Below are positions 6,829 to 12,505 of a stretch of DNA of 19,778 nt, piece by piece. The stretch spans positions 1 to 19,778 of the forward strand of contig JAHZFC010000025.1 of the NCBI GenBank assembly GCA_019421525.1, given 5' to 3'. Below the pieces are notes generated by a model, which did no database searches, was not told the origin of the DNA, and worked only from the letters and a program-made list of their open reading frames with translations. Every line of letters starts with the position of its first letter. The first letter of the stretch is position 1. The position numbers were made by a program, and so were the translations under genes. The stretch is from Clostridiales bacterium (GTDB lineage Bacteria; Bacillota; Clostridia; Oscillospirales; Oscillospiraceae).

Positions 6829-7527
6829 TCAGTCCAGGATGCCCATATAGGGGTAACGGGCCTGGAGGCGGCTGTCCGGGAAGTGCTCATCCAGGTATTG
6901 GGAGATGGCGGACCCGGCGGGTACGCCATCCCGGCGCTGGTCCATGCGGTACAGCGCCGCGGCGGACAGCACGGTGCTCACCGCCAGGAACACCGCCAGC
7001 ACCACTGCCAGCCGCTTGCCCGCACGGCGGGGGATAGCGGCGATCAGCCGGCACAGGCCGGGGTAGACCAGCCGCACCCACAGCACCGCCACCGCGCCCC
7101 AAAACAGGCAGAACACCAGGTTGATGCGCCCATTGAGGTTGAAGGGCAGGTGGCTGTAATCCCAGAAGCACACGCCGAAGGCCCACTCCTGGAACCAGGA
7201 GCATATGTACTCGTATACGCCCCCCAGGGCGGTGCCCAGCAGGAAGATCTGGACATTGCCCTGATCCTGCAATCTGTAAAACACCAGGGTCAGCAACACC
7301 GCGCCCAGCCCCCACACCAGGGAGAAGGGGCCGTACACCAGGCTGCTTCGGCTGACCAGCTCCCCCCGGGTCACCAGCCAGAAGGCCACCTCGATCATGT
7401 CTCCCAAAAAGCTTGCCATCAGAAACAGCCAAAACACCCGGTAGACCGACAGGCCCTCCGCCTGGATATCGGCGGCCTTGGCCGCCTCCTTCGCCTTTGG
7501 CGCCGCGGTATATTTGGTCATTCCCAT
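6829..7527 (-). CDS. CmpB-type multi-pass membrane protein (putative ABC transporter permease)
   Basis: A 232-residue membrane protein with six or so hydrophobic segments, matching the family annotated as putative ABC transporter permease (ABC_trans_CmpB). Family-like features are LVYGPFSLVWGLGAVLLT near the second segment and GGVYEYICSWFQEWAFGVCFWDYSH, with the downstream FNLNGRINLVFCLFWG. No ATP-binding partner is nearby, and the family's transport role is not proven. The start is uncertain: GTG 7530, ATG 7527 and ATG 7521 are all in frame after AAAGGAG. ATG 7527 is preferred for spacing over GTG, while ATG 7521 is also acceptable. The N-terminal 30 residues are Ala/Lys-rich and cytoplasmic. 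It forms a unit with the VanZ gene. Confidence 0.82.
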   Translation of the reverse strand: MGMTKYTAAPKAKEAAKAADIQAEGLSVYRVFWLFLMASFLGDMIEVAFWLVTRGELVSRSSLVYGPFSLVWGLGAVLLTLVFYRLQDQGNVQIFLLGTALGGVYEYICSWFQEWAFGVCFWDYSHLPFNLNGRINLVFCLFWGAVAVLWVRLVYPGLCRLIAAIPRRAGKRLAVVLAVFLAVSTVLSAAALYRMDQRRDGVPAGSAISQYLDEHFPDSRLQARYPYMGILD

Positions 7528-7625
7528 CACGCTCCTTTACGCCGGTCATCTTACCACGAGGGTATGGGAAAAACCATAAAGACTTTCTGAAAATTTCATT
7601 AAAACTGGACGGACCTGGTCCTCCC

Positions 7626-8222
7626 TCACCCCTTGGGATGAAACTTTTTGTAATAAAATACGGCGGACAATACCCCGGGTATCCCCAGCCACAGCAGAAG
7701 CGCGACGCCCGTGGCCGCCGCGAAGTGACTCTCCACAGCCAGCACCCCCGCCGCATAGAGCACCGCCAGAGGCAAAGCGGCATACCCCACCAGCCGGTGG
7801 CACATGATCCAGGTGTCCTCATCGGTCACCGTCCAGGGCAGGCGGAAACCCACATAGCGGTTAAAGGGCAGCTTAGGGGCGATGTTGCCGGTAAACAGCA
7901 TAAACAGGCAGACCAACCCGGCACACAGCAGTTCTGCGCCCCGCTCGCTCACCAGTTTTCTCCGGTCCAGCCAAACCAGCCATACCGCCAGCACAACGAA
8001 TCCAGCGGAAAAAATGATGGTCTGTTTCAGCACGCCCAGCTTGGGACTGCCCTCCTCCACCCCGGTCATCTCCCCCATGTTCCGGTAGAGGAACACCAGC
8101 AGCGCCGCGGCGCCCAGCAGGAGCACGACCAGCTTGCCCGTCTCCCCCGGCAGGAGGAGGCTGGCGGTCATAAAGGCCAGGCTGCCCAAAAACAGCACCC
8201 AGCGTTTACGTCTGAGTGTCAC
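7626..8222 (-). CDS. sdpI: SdpI family immunity-type membrane protein
   Basis: A 198-residue protein with about six membrane segments. The SdpI signature is clear: FTGNIAPKLPFNRYVGFRLP followed by WTVTDEDTWIMCHRLVGYAA. In Bacillus subtilis, SdpI protects cells from the SdpC cannibalism toxin and sequesters the repressor SdpR at the membrane. Here the gene starts at a GTG (8222) inside the sdpR coding region, with a 17-base overlap and an AGGAG site 8 bases upstream, so the pair is translationally linked. No SdpC-type toxin gene is present in the window, so it may protect against toxins of other cells or serve as a membrane sensor. Family confident, specific role inferred. Confidence 0.9.
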   Translation of the reverse strand: MTLRRKRWVLFLGSLAFMTASLLLPGETGKLVVLLLGAAALLVFLYRNMGEMTGVEEGSPKLGVLKQTIIFSAGFVVLAVWLVWLDRRKLVSERGAELLCAGLVCLFMLFTGNIAPKLPFNRYVGFRLPWTVTDEDTWIMCHRLVGYAALPLAVLYAAGVLAVESHFAAATGVALLLWLGIPGVLSAVFYYKKFHPKG

Positions 8223-8496
8223 AGGCCGTCTCCTCCCCTCTTCCCAGCAGCTCCATGACCTCCATGAGCATCTCCTCTACCATGGACAGGTCCAGGGAGT
8301 AGATGATCTGGTTGCCCCGGCGCTGGCTGGTGACGATGCCCGCGTTGCGCAGCACCTCCAGGTGCCGGGACACCGTGGGCTGGGCGATGTCAAAGTGTCC
8401 GGCGATCTGACCGGCGGTGAGGTTTTTCCACTTCAGCAGCCGGATGATCTCCCGGCGGCAGGGGTGGGACAGGGCCTGGAAAAAATCATCCTTCAT
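8206..8496 (-). CDS. sdpR: ArsR-family repressor of the SdpR type
   Basis: A 96-residue winged-helix regulator. It begins MKDDFFQALSHPCRREIIRL and has the helix-turn-helix segment LTAGQIAGHFDIAQPTVSRH (residues 26-45), followed by the wing SQRRGNQIIYSL. This closely follows SdpR (FKALSDPTRRKIL, MTAGEIADHF), and the ArsR metal-binding ELCVC motif is absent, as in SdpR. ATG 8496 follows GGGAGGAG. Its promoter contains a perfect 14-bp palindrome between the -35 and -10 boxes, the expected place for autorepression. It overlaps sdpI, its likely anti-repressor. Confidence 0.9.
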   Translation of the reverse strand: MKDDFFQALSHPCRREIIRLLKWKNLTAGQIAGHFDIAQPTVSRHLEVLRNAGIVTSQRRGNQIIYSLDLSMVEEMLMEVMELLGRGEETACDTQT

Positions 8497-8523
8497 GACG
8501 AGCTCCTCCCTTCTATATTTTCT

Positions 8524-8551
8524 ATTATAGCTATTTAGCTAAATATGTCAA
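8524..8551 (-). promoter_or_regulatory. sdpR-sdpI promoter with internal palindromic operator
   Basis: On the minus strand, consensus TTGACA (8546-8551) and consensus TATAAT (8524-8529) are 16 bases apart. Positions 8532-8545 are TATTTAGCTAAATA, a perfect 14-bp palindrome filling the spacer. ArsR-family repressors bind such AT-rich dyads, so binding here would block RNA polymerase. The local AT-richness stands out against the high-GC surroundings. Confidence 0.8.
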
Positions 8552-8613
8552 CAGCTTTCTTTGTCGATCTCACGCAGAAGATCGGCGGTCCTCCACGGCC
8601 CGGCATACAAAAG

Positions 8614-8642
8614 GCCCCGGCGCACTCCATGTGCGCCGGGGC
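8614..8642 (-). terminator. Terminator of the DivIVA-like gene
   Basis: Perfect 12-bp stem GCCCCGGCGCAC (8614-8625) and GTGCGCCGGGGC (8631-8642) with a 5-base loop. On the minus strand it is followed by CCTTTTG, a short T run, about 100 bases after the stop codon. No gene is seen in 8643-8740. Confidence 0.7.
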
Positions 8643-8740
8643 TCTGTTGTCTCGCCCGTCTGTCCTTATCTGACGCGCCCTGCCGATCCCTCTCACTGGG
8701 GACGCGCCTCTCTCCGGCCCTGTCCGTCCGGGCCGGTCCG

Positions 8741-9487
8741 TCAGACCTTTTCCTCCGTCTCCCCGGACAGGGCGTCCAGGTCCTCCCCGATATGGGCGAA
8801 GCTGGCCGGGAGCTGGGAAAAGGCCACATCTATCCGCCGCAGCTCGCCGGAGATCTCGGCGGCGATGGCGTCGAACTTGTCCAGCAGATCTTGGCACTGC
8901 CTGGCCGCGCCGGACACCTGGCCGGCCATCTCCCGGTACATGGCCTGGGCATGGTCCTGGGCCTGGGTCAGGATATCCTCCCCCTGGGCCTGGGCCTCTC
9001 CCCGGATGGCGTCTGCCCGGGCCTGGGCCCGGGCCACCACCTTGGCCGCCCGCTGCCGGGCGTCCAGCTCCAGCTGGACCACCTGGGCCTTTTCCTGGCG
9101 AAGGGCCTGCATCTCGGTCTGTTGGACCTCCAGGCTCTCCCGCAGCCGGCGGTTCTCCTCCGTCAGCGCCTGGATCGTCTCCGCCTGGGACTGGGCCTCC
9201 CGGCGCAGCCCCTGCTCGCTGGCGGCGCGCTCCTCCAGCTGTGTGCTCAGGTCGTGGTTCTGGCGGGCCATGTCTGCCAGCCGCTCCACCAGCCCGTCCC
9301 GTTCCAGGGTGCGCTCCTCCAGGGCCTGGCGCAGCGCTTCCTCGCTCTCGCGGGCGGCCTGCGCCGCCTCTTCCATGCGCCGGGCGGCCTCTGCCGCCTC
9401 CTGCTGTGCCTTCTCGATATAGGCTCTCACTTCTCTGCGGTCAAAGCCCACCAGGGTGCGGCGAAAGGCTGTGCTCTCCATGCCCAT
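8741..9487 (-). CDS. DivIVA-like coiled-coil protein
   Basis: A 248-residue protein that begins MGMESTAFRRTLVGFDRREV, continuing RAYIEK. The F-rr-LvGFDrreVraYIek pattern is the membrane-targeting N-terminus of DivIVA/GpsB-type proteins. The rest is almost wholly Ala/Glu/Gln/Arg-rich coiled coil, with a second segment AAKVVARAQARADAIRGEAQ typical of DivIVA central helices. DivIVA proteins mark curved membranes at poles and septa and recruit other factors. Here the gene is not beside the ylm/ftsZ cluster, so it is a paralogue of unknown duty. Two starts are possible, ATG 9487 (4-5 bases after AGGAAGG) and ATG 9481; the first is used. Frames running further upstream to 9700 lack coding character. 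It has its own promoter and terminator. Confidence 0.8.
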   Translation of the reverse strand: MGMESTAFRRTLVGFDRREVRAYIEKAQQEAAEAARRMEEAAQAARESEEALRQALEERTLERDGLVERLADMARQNHDLSTQLEERAASEQGLRREAQSQAETIQALTEENRRLRESLEVQQTEMQALRQEKAQVVQLELDARQRAAKVVARAQARADAIRGEAQAQGEDILTQAQDHAQAMYREMAGQVSGAARQCQDLLDKFDAIAAEISGELRRIDVAFSQLPASFAHIGEDLDALSGETEEKV

Positions 9488-9512
9488 CCCACCTTCCTCA
9501 TGATCATAGCCC

Positions 9513-9541
9513 ACTTTACCACAAAACAGGCCCCATGACAA
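9513..9541 (-). promoter_or_regulatory. Probable promoter of the DivIVA-like gene
   Basis: On the minus strand, TTGTCA (9536-9541), a 17-base spacer and TAAAGT (9513-9518), 26 bases before the start codon. Confidence 0.5.
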
Positions 9542-9671
9542 CAGGTTTCTCCCCCTTTCCCCACCGCAGGTCGGGCCAGCTGCGGCTCCCGGCCCTCCCC
9601 GGTGAGGTGCGGCAGGCTCCATGGCATGACCGGCGGACTCGTGAACGATCTTTGAATTTTTGAAGAAACAG

Positions 9672-9700
9672 TTGACGGGTGGGAGCGGATGGAGTATCAT
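9672..9700 (+). promoter_or_regulatory. Probable promoter of the riboswitch-transglutaminase transcript
   Basis: TTGACG (9672-9677), 17 bases, TATCAT (9695-9700). Transcription from here would start near 9707, giving a leader of about 350 bases that contains both aptamers. A 6-bp hairpin TTCGGA/TCCGAA (9724-9738) comes just before the first aptamer. Confidence 0.65.
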
Positions 9701-9741
9701 ATATCATGAACATAGGAATGATCTTCGGAGATTCCGAACGA

Positions 9742-9818
9742 ACAGGCAAAGCAGTCGAAAGGCTGTGACGCAAAGCTACAGGGCCTGACCCCGAAAGGGC
9801 ATGGCAGCCAGTTGCCGA
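9742..9818 (+). promoter_or_regulatory. Class I c-di-GMP riboswitch aptamer (GEMM-I), copy 1
   Basis: All conserved pieces of the class I c-di-GMP aptamer appear in order: GGCAAAGC, a hairpin with a GAAA tetraloop (GCAGTCGAAAGGCTG), GACGCAAAGC, GGGCCTG, a second hairpin (CCC-CGAAA-GGG), ATGGCAGCCAG and the closing TTGCC that pairs with GGCAA at 9745-9749. c-di-GMP binding switches expression of the downstream gene. The nearest gene start is 236 bases beyond, past a second copy of the aptamer. No T-rich terminator stem follows directly. Confidence 0.92.
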
Positions 9819-9852
9819 AACAGAGTCTCTTTTCTTATGCCCAAATACGAAA

Positions 9853-9904
9853 GACCGGCGGTGCGCTGACCTGGGAGGCGGACGGCGCACAGCTCCAGCC
9901 GGTC
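9853..9904 (+). other. Nested stem in the linker between the two aptamers
   Basis: GACCGGC (9853-9859) pairs with GCCGGTC (9898-9904), and inside it GTGCGC (9861-9866) pairs with GCGCAC (9885-9890). This gives one long interrupted stem in the 141-base linker. It lacks a T tract, so it is not a standard terminator. It might insulate the two aptamers or form part of the first one's expression platform. No gene is recognised in the linker. Confidence 0.5.
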
Positions 9905-9959
9905 CGAAGATCCATACCGAGCGCCGGGAGGCGGGACGCTGACCAGCACTCAACCGATA

Positions 9960-10036
9960 ATAGCAAAGCAGTCGAAAGGCTGTGACGCAAAGCTATAGGG
10001 CCTGTACCTGAAAGGGCATGGCAGCCAGTTGCCGAA
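9960..10036 (+). promoter_or_regulatory. Class I c-di-GMP riboswitch aptamer (GEMM-I), copy 2
   Basis: Almost identical to copy 1: about five base differences over roughly 78, clustered in the second hairpin loop and the first base of the closing stem. It holds GCAAAGCAGTCGAAAGGCTG, GACGCAAAGC, GGGCCTG, ATGGCAGCCAG and TTGCCG. The closing stem runs directly into AAAGGAG (10035-10041), the likely ribosome binding site of the transglutaminase gene, so ligand binding could act on translation initiation. The outer closing pair is weaker than in copy 1 (AGCAA instead of GGCAA). Confidence 0.92.
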
Positions 10037-10053
10037 AGGAGTCGCTATCAGTC

Positions 10054-10869
10054 ATGAAGCGATCGATCCGCTTTTTGGTCCTTTTGTCCTGTATCTTGTG
10101 GATGACGCCCCCGGTCCTCTCCAGCCAGGCGCTGGCGGCGGACAGCGCCATCGACGTCAGCACCGCAAGCGCCGGTTACTTCACTGTGTCCTATCACCAG
10201 GACGCCGCTGTGAAGATGAAGGTGGGCGTGGCTCTGGAGGGCAGCACGGTGTACTATGACTACACGCCGGGCACTTCCTCCGTCTATGCCTTTGTGGATG
10301 GGGACGGGCACTATACCATCACGCTGTACCGGAACACCTCCGGCATCTCCTATCGCCGGGTGGAGCAGGTCAGCGTGGATGTGGCCCTGGATGACCCCAT
10401 GGCCCCCTACCTGGTCAGCACCACGGAGATCACCTTCTCCAGCCAGGACAGCGTCGGCCGGAAGGCGGCGGAGCTCTGCGCGGGGCTGACGGAGGATGCG
10501 GACAAGGTGGTGGCCATCCACAACTACATCGCCTCCCATTTCACCTATGACAACATATTTGCCGCCCAGGTGGCCGCCAGCCAGGTGGTGAACTACACCC
10601 CGGACACCGCCCGGACCCTGGAGACCCGGACCGGGATCTGCTATGACTTTTCCGCGCTGTTCGCGGCCATGTGCCGCAGCCAGGGCATCCCCTGCACCAT
10701 CGCCACCGGCTACCTGTCCGATGCCTACCACGCTTGGGACATGGTCTATGTGGACGGCGATTGGGCTGCTGTGGACATGACCCGTTCTATCTCCTCCCAC
10801 AATACTGCGTCCCAAACGCTCGCAGAGTGCGTCACGTCCCTGGACGGTTATACCTTGGCGGCCAGTTGA
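10054..10869 (+). CDS. Secreted transglutaminase-like domain protein under c-di-GMP control
   Basis: A 271-residue exported protein. Residues 1-29 form a Sec signal peptide (KR, then a hydrophobic run, ending SQALA-AD). Residues 32-125 look like a beta-rich domain. Residues 145-245 are a transglutaminase/protease-like core with the catalytic triad C196 (RTGICYDFSALFAAMC), H226 (YHAWDMVYV) and D241 (AAVDMT). Such domains cross-link, cleave or modify proteins or peptidoglycan stems outside the cell; the substrate is unknown. ATG 10054 is preceded by AAAGGAG at a long spacing of 12 bases. The two upstream c-di-GMP aptamers point to a role in attachment or surface remodelling. The region after D241 does not look like the usual family C-terminus, and the same frame continues open for 43 codons past the TGA, so the end of the gene may be altered. 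Confidence 0.87.
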   Translation: MKRSIRFLVLLSCILWMTPPVLSSQALAADSAIDVSTASAGYFTVSYHQDAAVKMKVGVALEGSTVYYDYTPGTSSVYAFVDGDGHYTITLYRNTSGISYRRVEQVSVDVALDDPMAPYLVSTTEITFSSQDSVGRKAAELCAGLTEDADKVVAIHNYIASHFTYDNIFAAQVAASQVVNYTPDTARTLETRTGICYDFSALFAAMCRSQGIPCTIATGYLSDAYHAWDMVYVDGDWAAVDMTRSISSHNTASQTLAECVTSLDGYTLAAS

Positions 10870-10997
10870 GAACTTTTGGCCCCTGTTTTCTCTGATATCG
10901 ACGATTTTCTTTTTGAACAGGGTCCTTTTAAGGAGGTTTATGACAGCTCTTCGAGTTGCCATCGTTTTGTTTTGCAAATTTTTAGGAAAAATTGCCC

Positions 10998-11036
10998 ATG
11001 ACGGACTGCCGAAATCGATAGTCCGTCATATTTTTT
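10998..11036 (+). terminator. Terminator after the transglutaminase gene
   Basis: ATGACGGACT (10998-11007) pairs with AGTCCGTCAT (11020-11029) around a 12-base loop, followed by A and six T (11031-11036) and a second T6 run shortly after. It separates the c-di-GMP-controlled transcript from the pilus operon. The stretch 10870-11350 otherwise holds no convincing gene. Confidence 0.9.
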
Positions 11037-11125
11037 CGCATTTTTTACCATTATTATCCTGTTTTATCCATTAACTGGTCCTTTCCTGTCTCTAAAAACC
11101 AAGAAATACCAGGCATCCGGCTAGG

Positions 11126-11193
11126 TTTGTGTAAAATTGGGTCAAATTTGTGTAATATTCCTGATGGACGATCTGAAGAAATTACTATAAAAT
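11126..11193 (+). promoter_or_regulatory. Direct-repeat activator site and promoter of the pilus operon
   Basis: Two 13-base boxes, TTTGTGTAAAATT (11126-11138) and TTTGTGTAATATT (11147-11159), match at 12 of 13 positions and repeat with a 21-base period, two helical turns. A -10 like sequence TATAAA (11186-11191) follows; the position for its -35 box (about 11163-11168, GATGGA) is poor. Paired boxes directly upstream of a weak -35 are the usual arrangement for a transcription activator. The next gene start is at 11351, leaving a leader of about 150 bases containing a GGCCAT/ATGGCC hairpin (11287-11311). Confidence 0.55.
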
Positions 11194-11339
11194 AACATCA
11201 GATAGTTGTGCATATCTCTGAATTTTCGGTGCGCTGGGCGGCCAGACAGGCGTTGTCCAGCGGCGCCTTCGATAGGTGAAAAGCTGGGCCATTTGTTCGG
11301 AGCAGATGGCCTTGGTCAAACACGCTCGAAAGGGGACCG

Positions 11340-11354
11340 ATGACGCCGCGATGA
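11340..11354 (+). other. Possible four-codon leader MTPR coupled to the first pilus-operon gene
   Basis: AAAGGGG (11329-11335) is badly placed for the ATG at 11351 (15 bases) but lies 4 bases before another ATG at 11340. That ATG opens a four-codon frame (ATG ACG CCG CGA) whose TGA overlaps the ATG at 11351 as ATGA. This would make translation of the operon's first gene depend on terminating ribosomes. It is a reading of spacing only. Confidence 0.35.
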
Positions 11355-11887
11355 CCGACCGGGAATTGAGAAAATTGAGCCGAAAGGACCTGCTGGAGCT
11401 GCTGATCGTCCAGGGGCGGGAGCGGGACGCGCTCCAGGCCCAGCTGGAGCAGGCGAAGGCCGCCCTGGCGGAGCGGCAGATCCGCGCCGAGCAGGCTGGA
11501 TCCATCGCCGAGGCCGCCCTGCAGCTCAACGGGGTGTTCGAGGCGGCCCAGGCTGCCGCCCAGCAGTATCTGGACAGCGTGCGCGCCTCCGGCGGAGACG
11601 TGGCGGCGCGGACAGCGGCGGGTCCGGCTGCGGGCAGCAGCGCTCGGGAGGCCGACTGGGCCAGCCGGGAGGCGGAGGCCCGCCGGAACGCCGACCGCCA
11701 GATCCGGGAGGCAGCCATGGTGGCCAAGAAGATCGAGGACGACGCCCGCCGCAGGGCCCAGGAGATCGAGGAGGAGGGCCGGCGGAAGGCTCAGGCCTAT
11801 TGGGATGAGACTGTCCAGCGGCTGGAGGACTACTGCCAGGAGCACGAGGCGCTCAAGGGTCTGCTGACCCCCGGAGGCAAGCCATGA
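11351..11887 (+). CDS. Cytoplasmic coiled-coil protein at the head of the pilus operon
   Basis: A 178-residue soluble protein without signal peptide or membrane segment. It starts MTDRELRKLSRKDLLELLIV, followed by a coiled coil (about residues 22-50), a conserved-looking segment AEAALQLNGVFEAAQAAAQQ, an Ala/Gly/Ser linker (about 85-108), and a second charged helix AKKIEDDARRRAQEIEEEGR, continuing to the end. The second helix resembles those of DivIVA-type scaffolds, but the DivIVA N-terminal motif is absent. Its stop overlaps the signal peptidase start as ATGA, so the two are translated together. Similar proteins sit beside signal peptidase and pilin genes in related gut Firmicutes, to my recollection. 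A scaffold or localisation role for the pilus machinery is an inference. The frame extends upstream to 11276, but 11351 gives the natural N-terminus. Confidence 0.78.
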   Translation: MTDRELRKLSRKDLLELLIVQGRERDALQAQLEQAKAALAERQIRAEQAGSIAEAALQLNGVFEAAQAAAQQYLDSVRASGGDVAARTAAGPAAGSSAREADWASREAEARRNADRQIREAAMVAKKIEDDARRRAQEIEEEGRRKAQAYWDETVQRLEDYCQEHEALKGLLTPGGKP

Positions 11888-12483
11888 AAAAGCGAAGATC
11901 TCAGGTCCTGTCCCCGGGGCAGGGCCCTACCGTGGCCCAGCTGGAAGCGGAGCTGGAGCGGGAGCGATACCGCAGAAGATACGACCGGGCCCTGCGCGGC
12001 ACGATCTATACCCTTATCACAGTGGCGGCCGCGGCAGTTCTTGTGGCCACACTGTTTTTGCCTGTCCTGAGGATATACGGGACCTCCATGTCCCCCACCC
12101 TCGCGGATGGGGACGTGGTCGCCGCCCTGCGCTCCAGCACCTACGAGCGGGGCGACGTCATCGCCTTTTACTACAATAATAAGATCCTGGTCAAGCGGGT
12201 GATCGGCCTGCCCGGGGAGTGGATCGACATCGACGCGGACGGCAATGTGTCGGTGGACGGCGTCCCCCTGGACGAGCCCTATCTGGCGGAGCGCGCGCTG
12301 GGCCAGTGTGATATCGAGCTGCCCTATCAGGTGCCCGAGGACCGCTACTTCGTCCTGGGGGACCACCGCTCCACCTCCGCGGACAGCCGCAGCAGCGTGG
12401 TGGGCTGCGTGGCGGAGGAACAGATCGTGGGCGAGCTCGTGTTCCGGGTCTGGCCCCTGGACCAGCTGGGAACGCTCGACTGA
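11884..12483 (+). CDS. lepB: Signal peptidase I (type I leader peptidase)
   Basis: A 199-residue membrane peptidase that removes Sec signal peptides. A charged cytoplasmic N-terminus with a short coiled coil (residues 17-36) precedes one membrane segment (about 41-62). The catalytic serine is S68 in GTSMSPTLADGD and the general base is K104 in ILVKRVIGLPGE. The later boxes YFVLGDHRSTSADSR and GELVFRVWP are intact. In several Gram-positive pilus loci, a signal-peptidase-like protein (SipA type) is needed for pilus assembly and sometimes has lost catalytic residues; this one keeps both, so it is likely active. It overlaps the coiled-coil gene by 4 bases and is followed after 22 bases by the adhesin gene, whose unusual arginine-rich leader may be its dedicated substrate. 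Confidence 0.94.
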   Translation: MKKRRSQVLSPGQGPTVAQLEAELERERYRRRYDRALRGTIYTLITVAAAAVLVATLFLPVLRIYGTSMSPTLADGDVVAALRSSTYERGDVIAFYYNNKILVKRVIGLPGEWIDIDADGNVSVDGVPLDEPYLAERALGQCDIELPYQVPEDRYFVLGDHRSTSADSRSSVVGCVAEEQIVGELVFRVWPLDQLGTLD

Positions 12484-12505
12484 CGCAATGGGAAGGAGGC
12501 GCTTT

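Noticed and set aside
4841..6850. A 669-codon plus-strand frame over mtaB and beyond
   Set aside because: It is in a different frame from mtaB, Gly/Pro/Arg-rich as expected of a shifted frame, and runs through a terminator into antisense of the VanZ gene.
9488..9700. Upstream extension of the DivIVA-like gene to 9700
   Set aside because: The extra 71 residues have no coding character, whereas ATG 9487 has a ribosome binding site, a promoter just upstream and the conserved DivIVA N-terminus.
10940..11074. A 44-codon frame starting ATGACAGCTCTTCG after AAGGAGG
   Set aside because: The spacing from the ribosome binding site is only 3 bases and the frame runs through the transglutaminase terminator and its T tracts, so it is unlikely to be a gene.
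11276..11350. Upstream start for the coiled-coil gene
   Set aside because: The added residues overlap a leader hairpin, and MTDRELRKLSR makes the natural N-terminus; only GGAG close to ATG 11306 argues for it.
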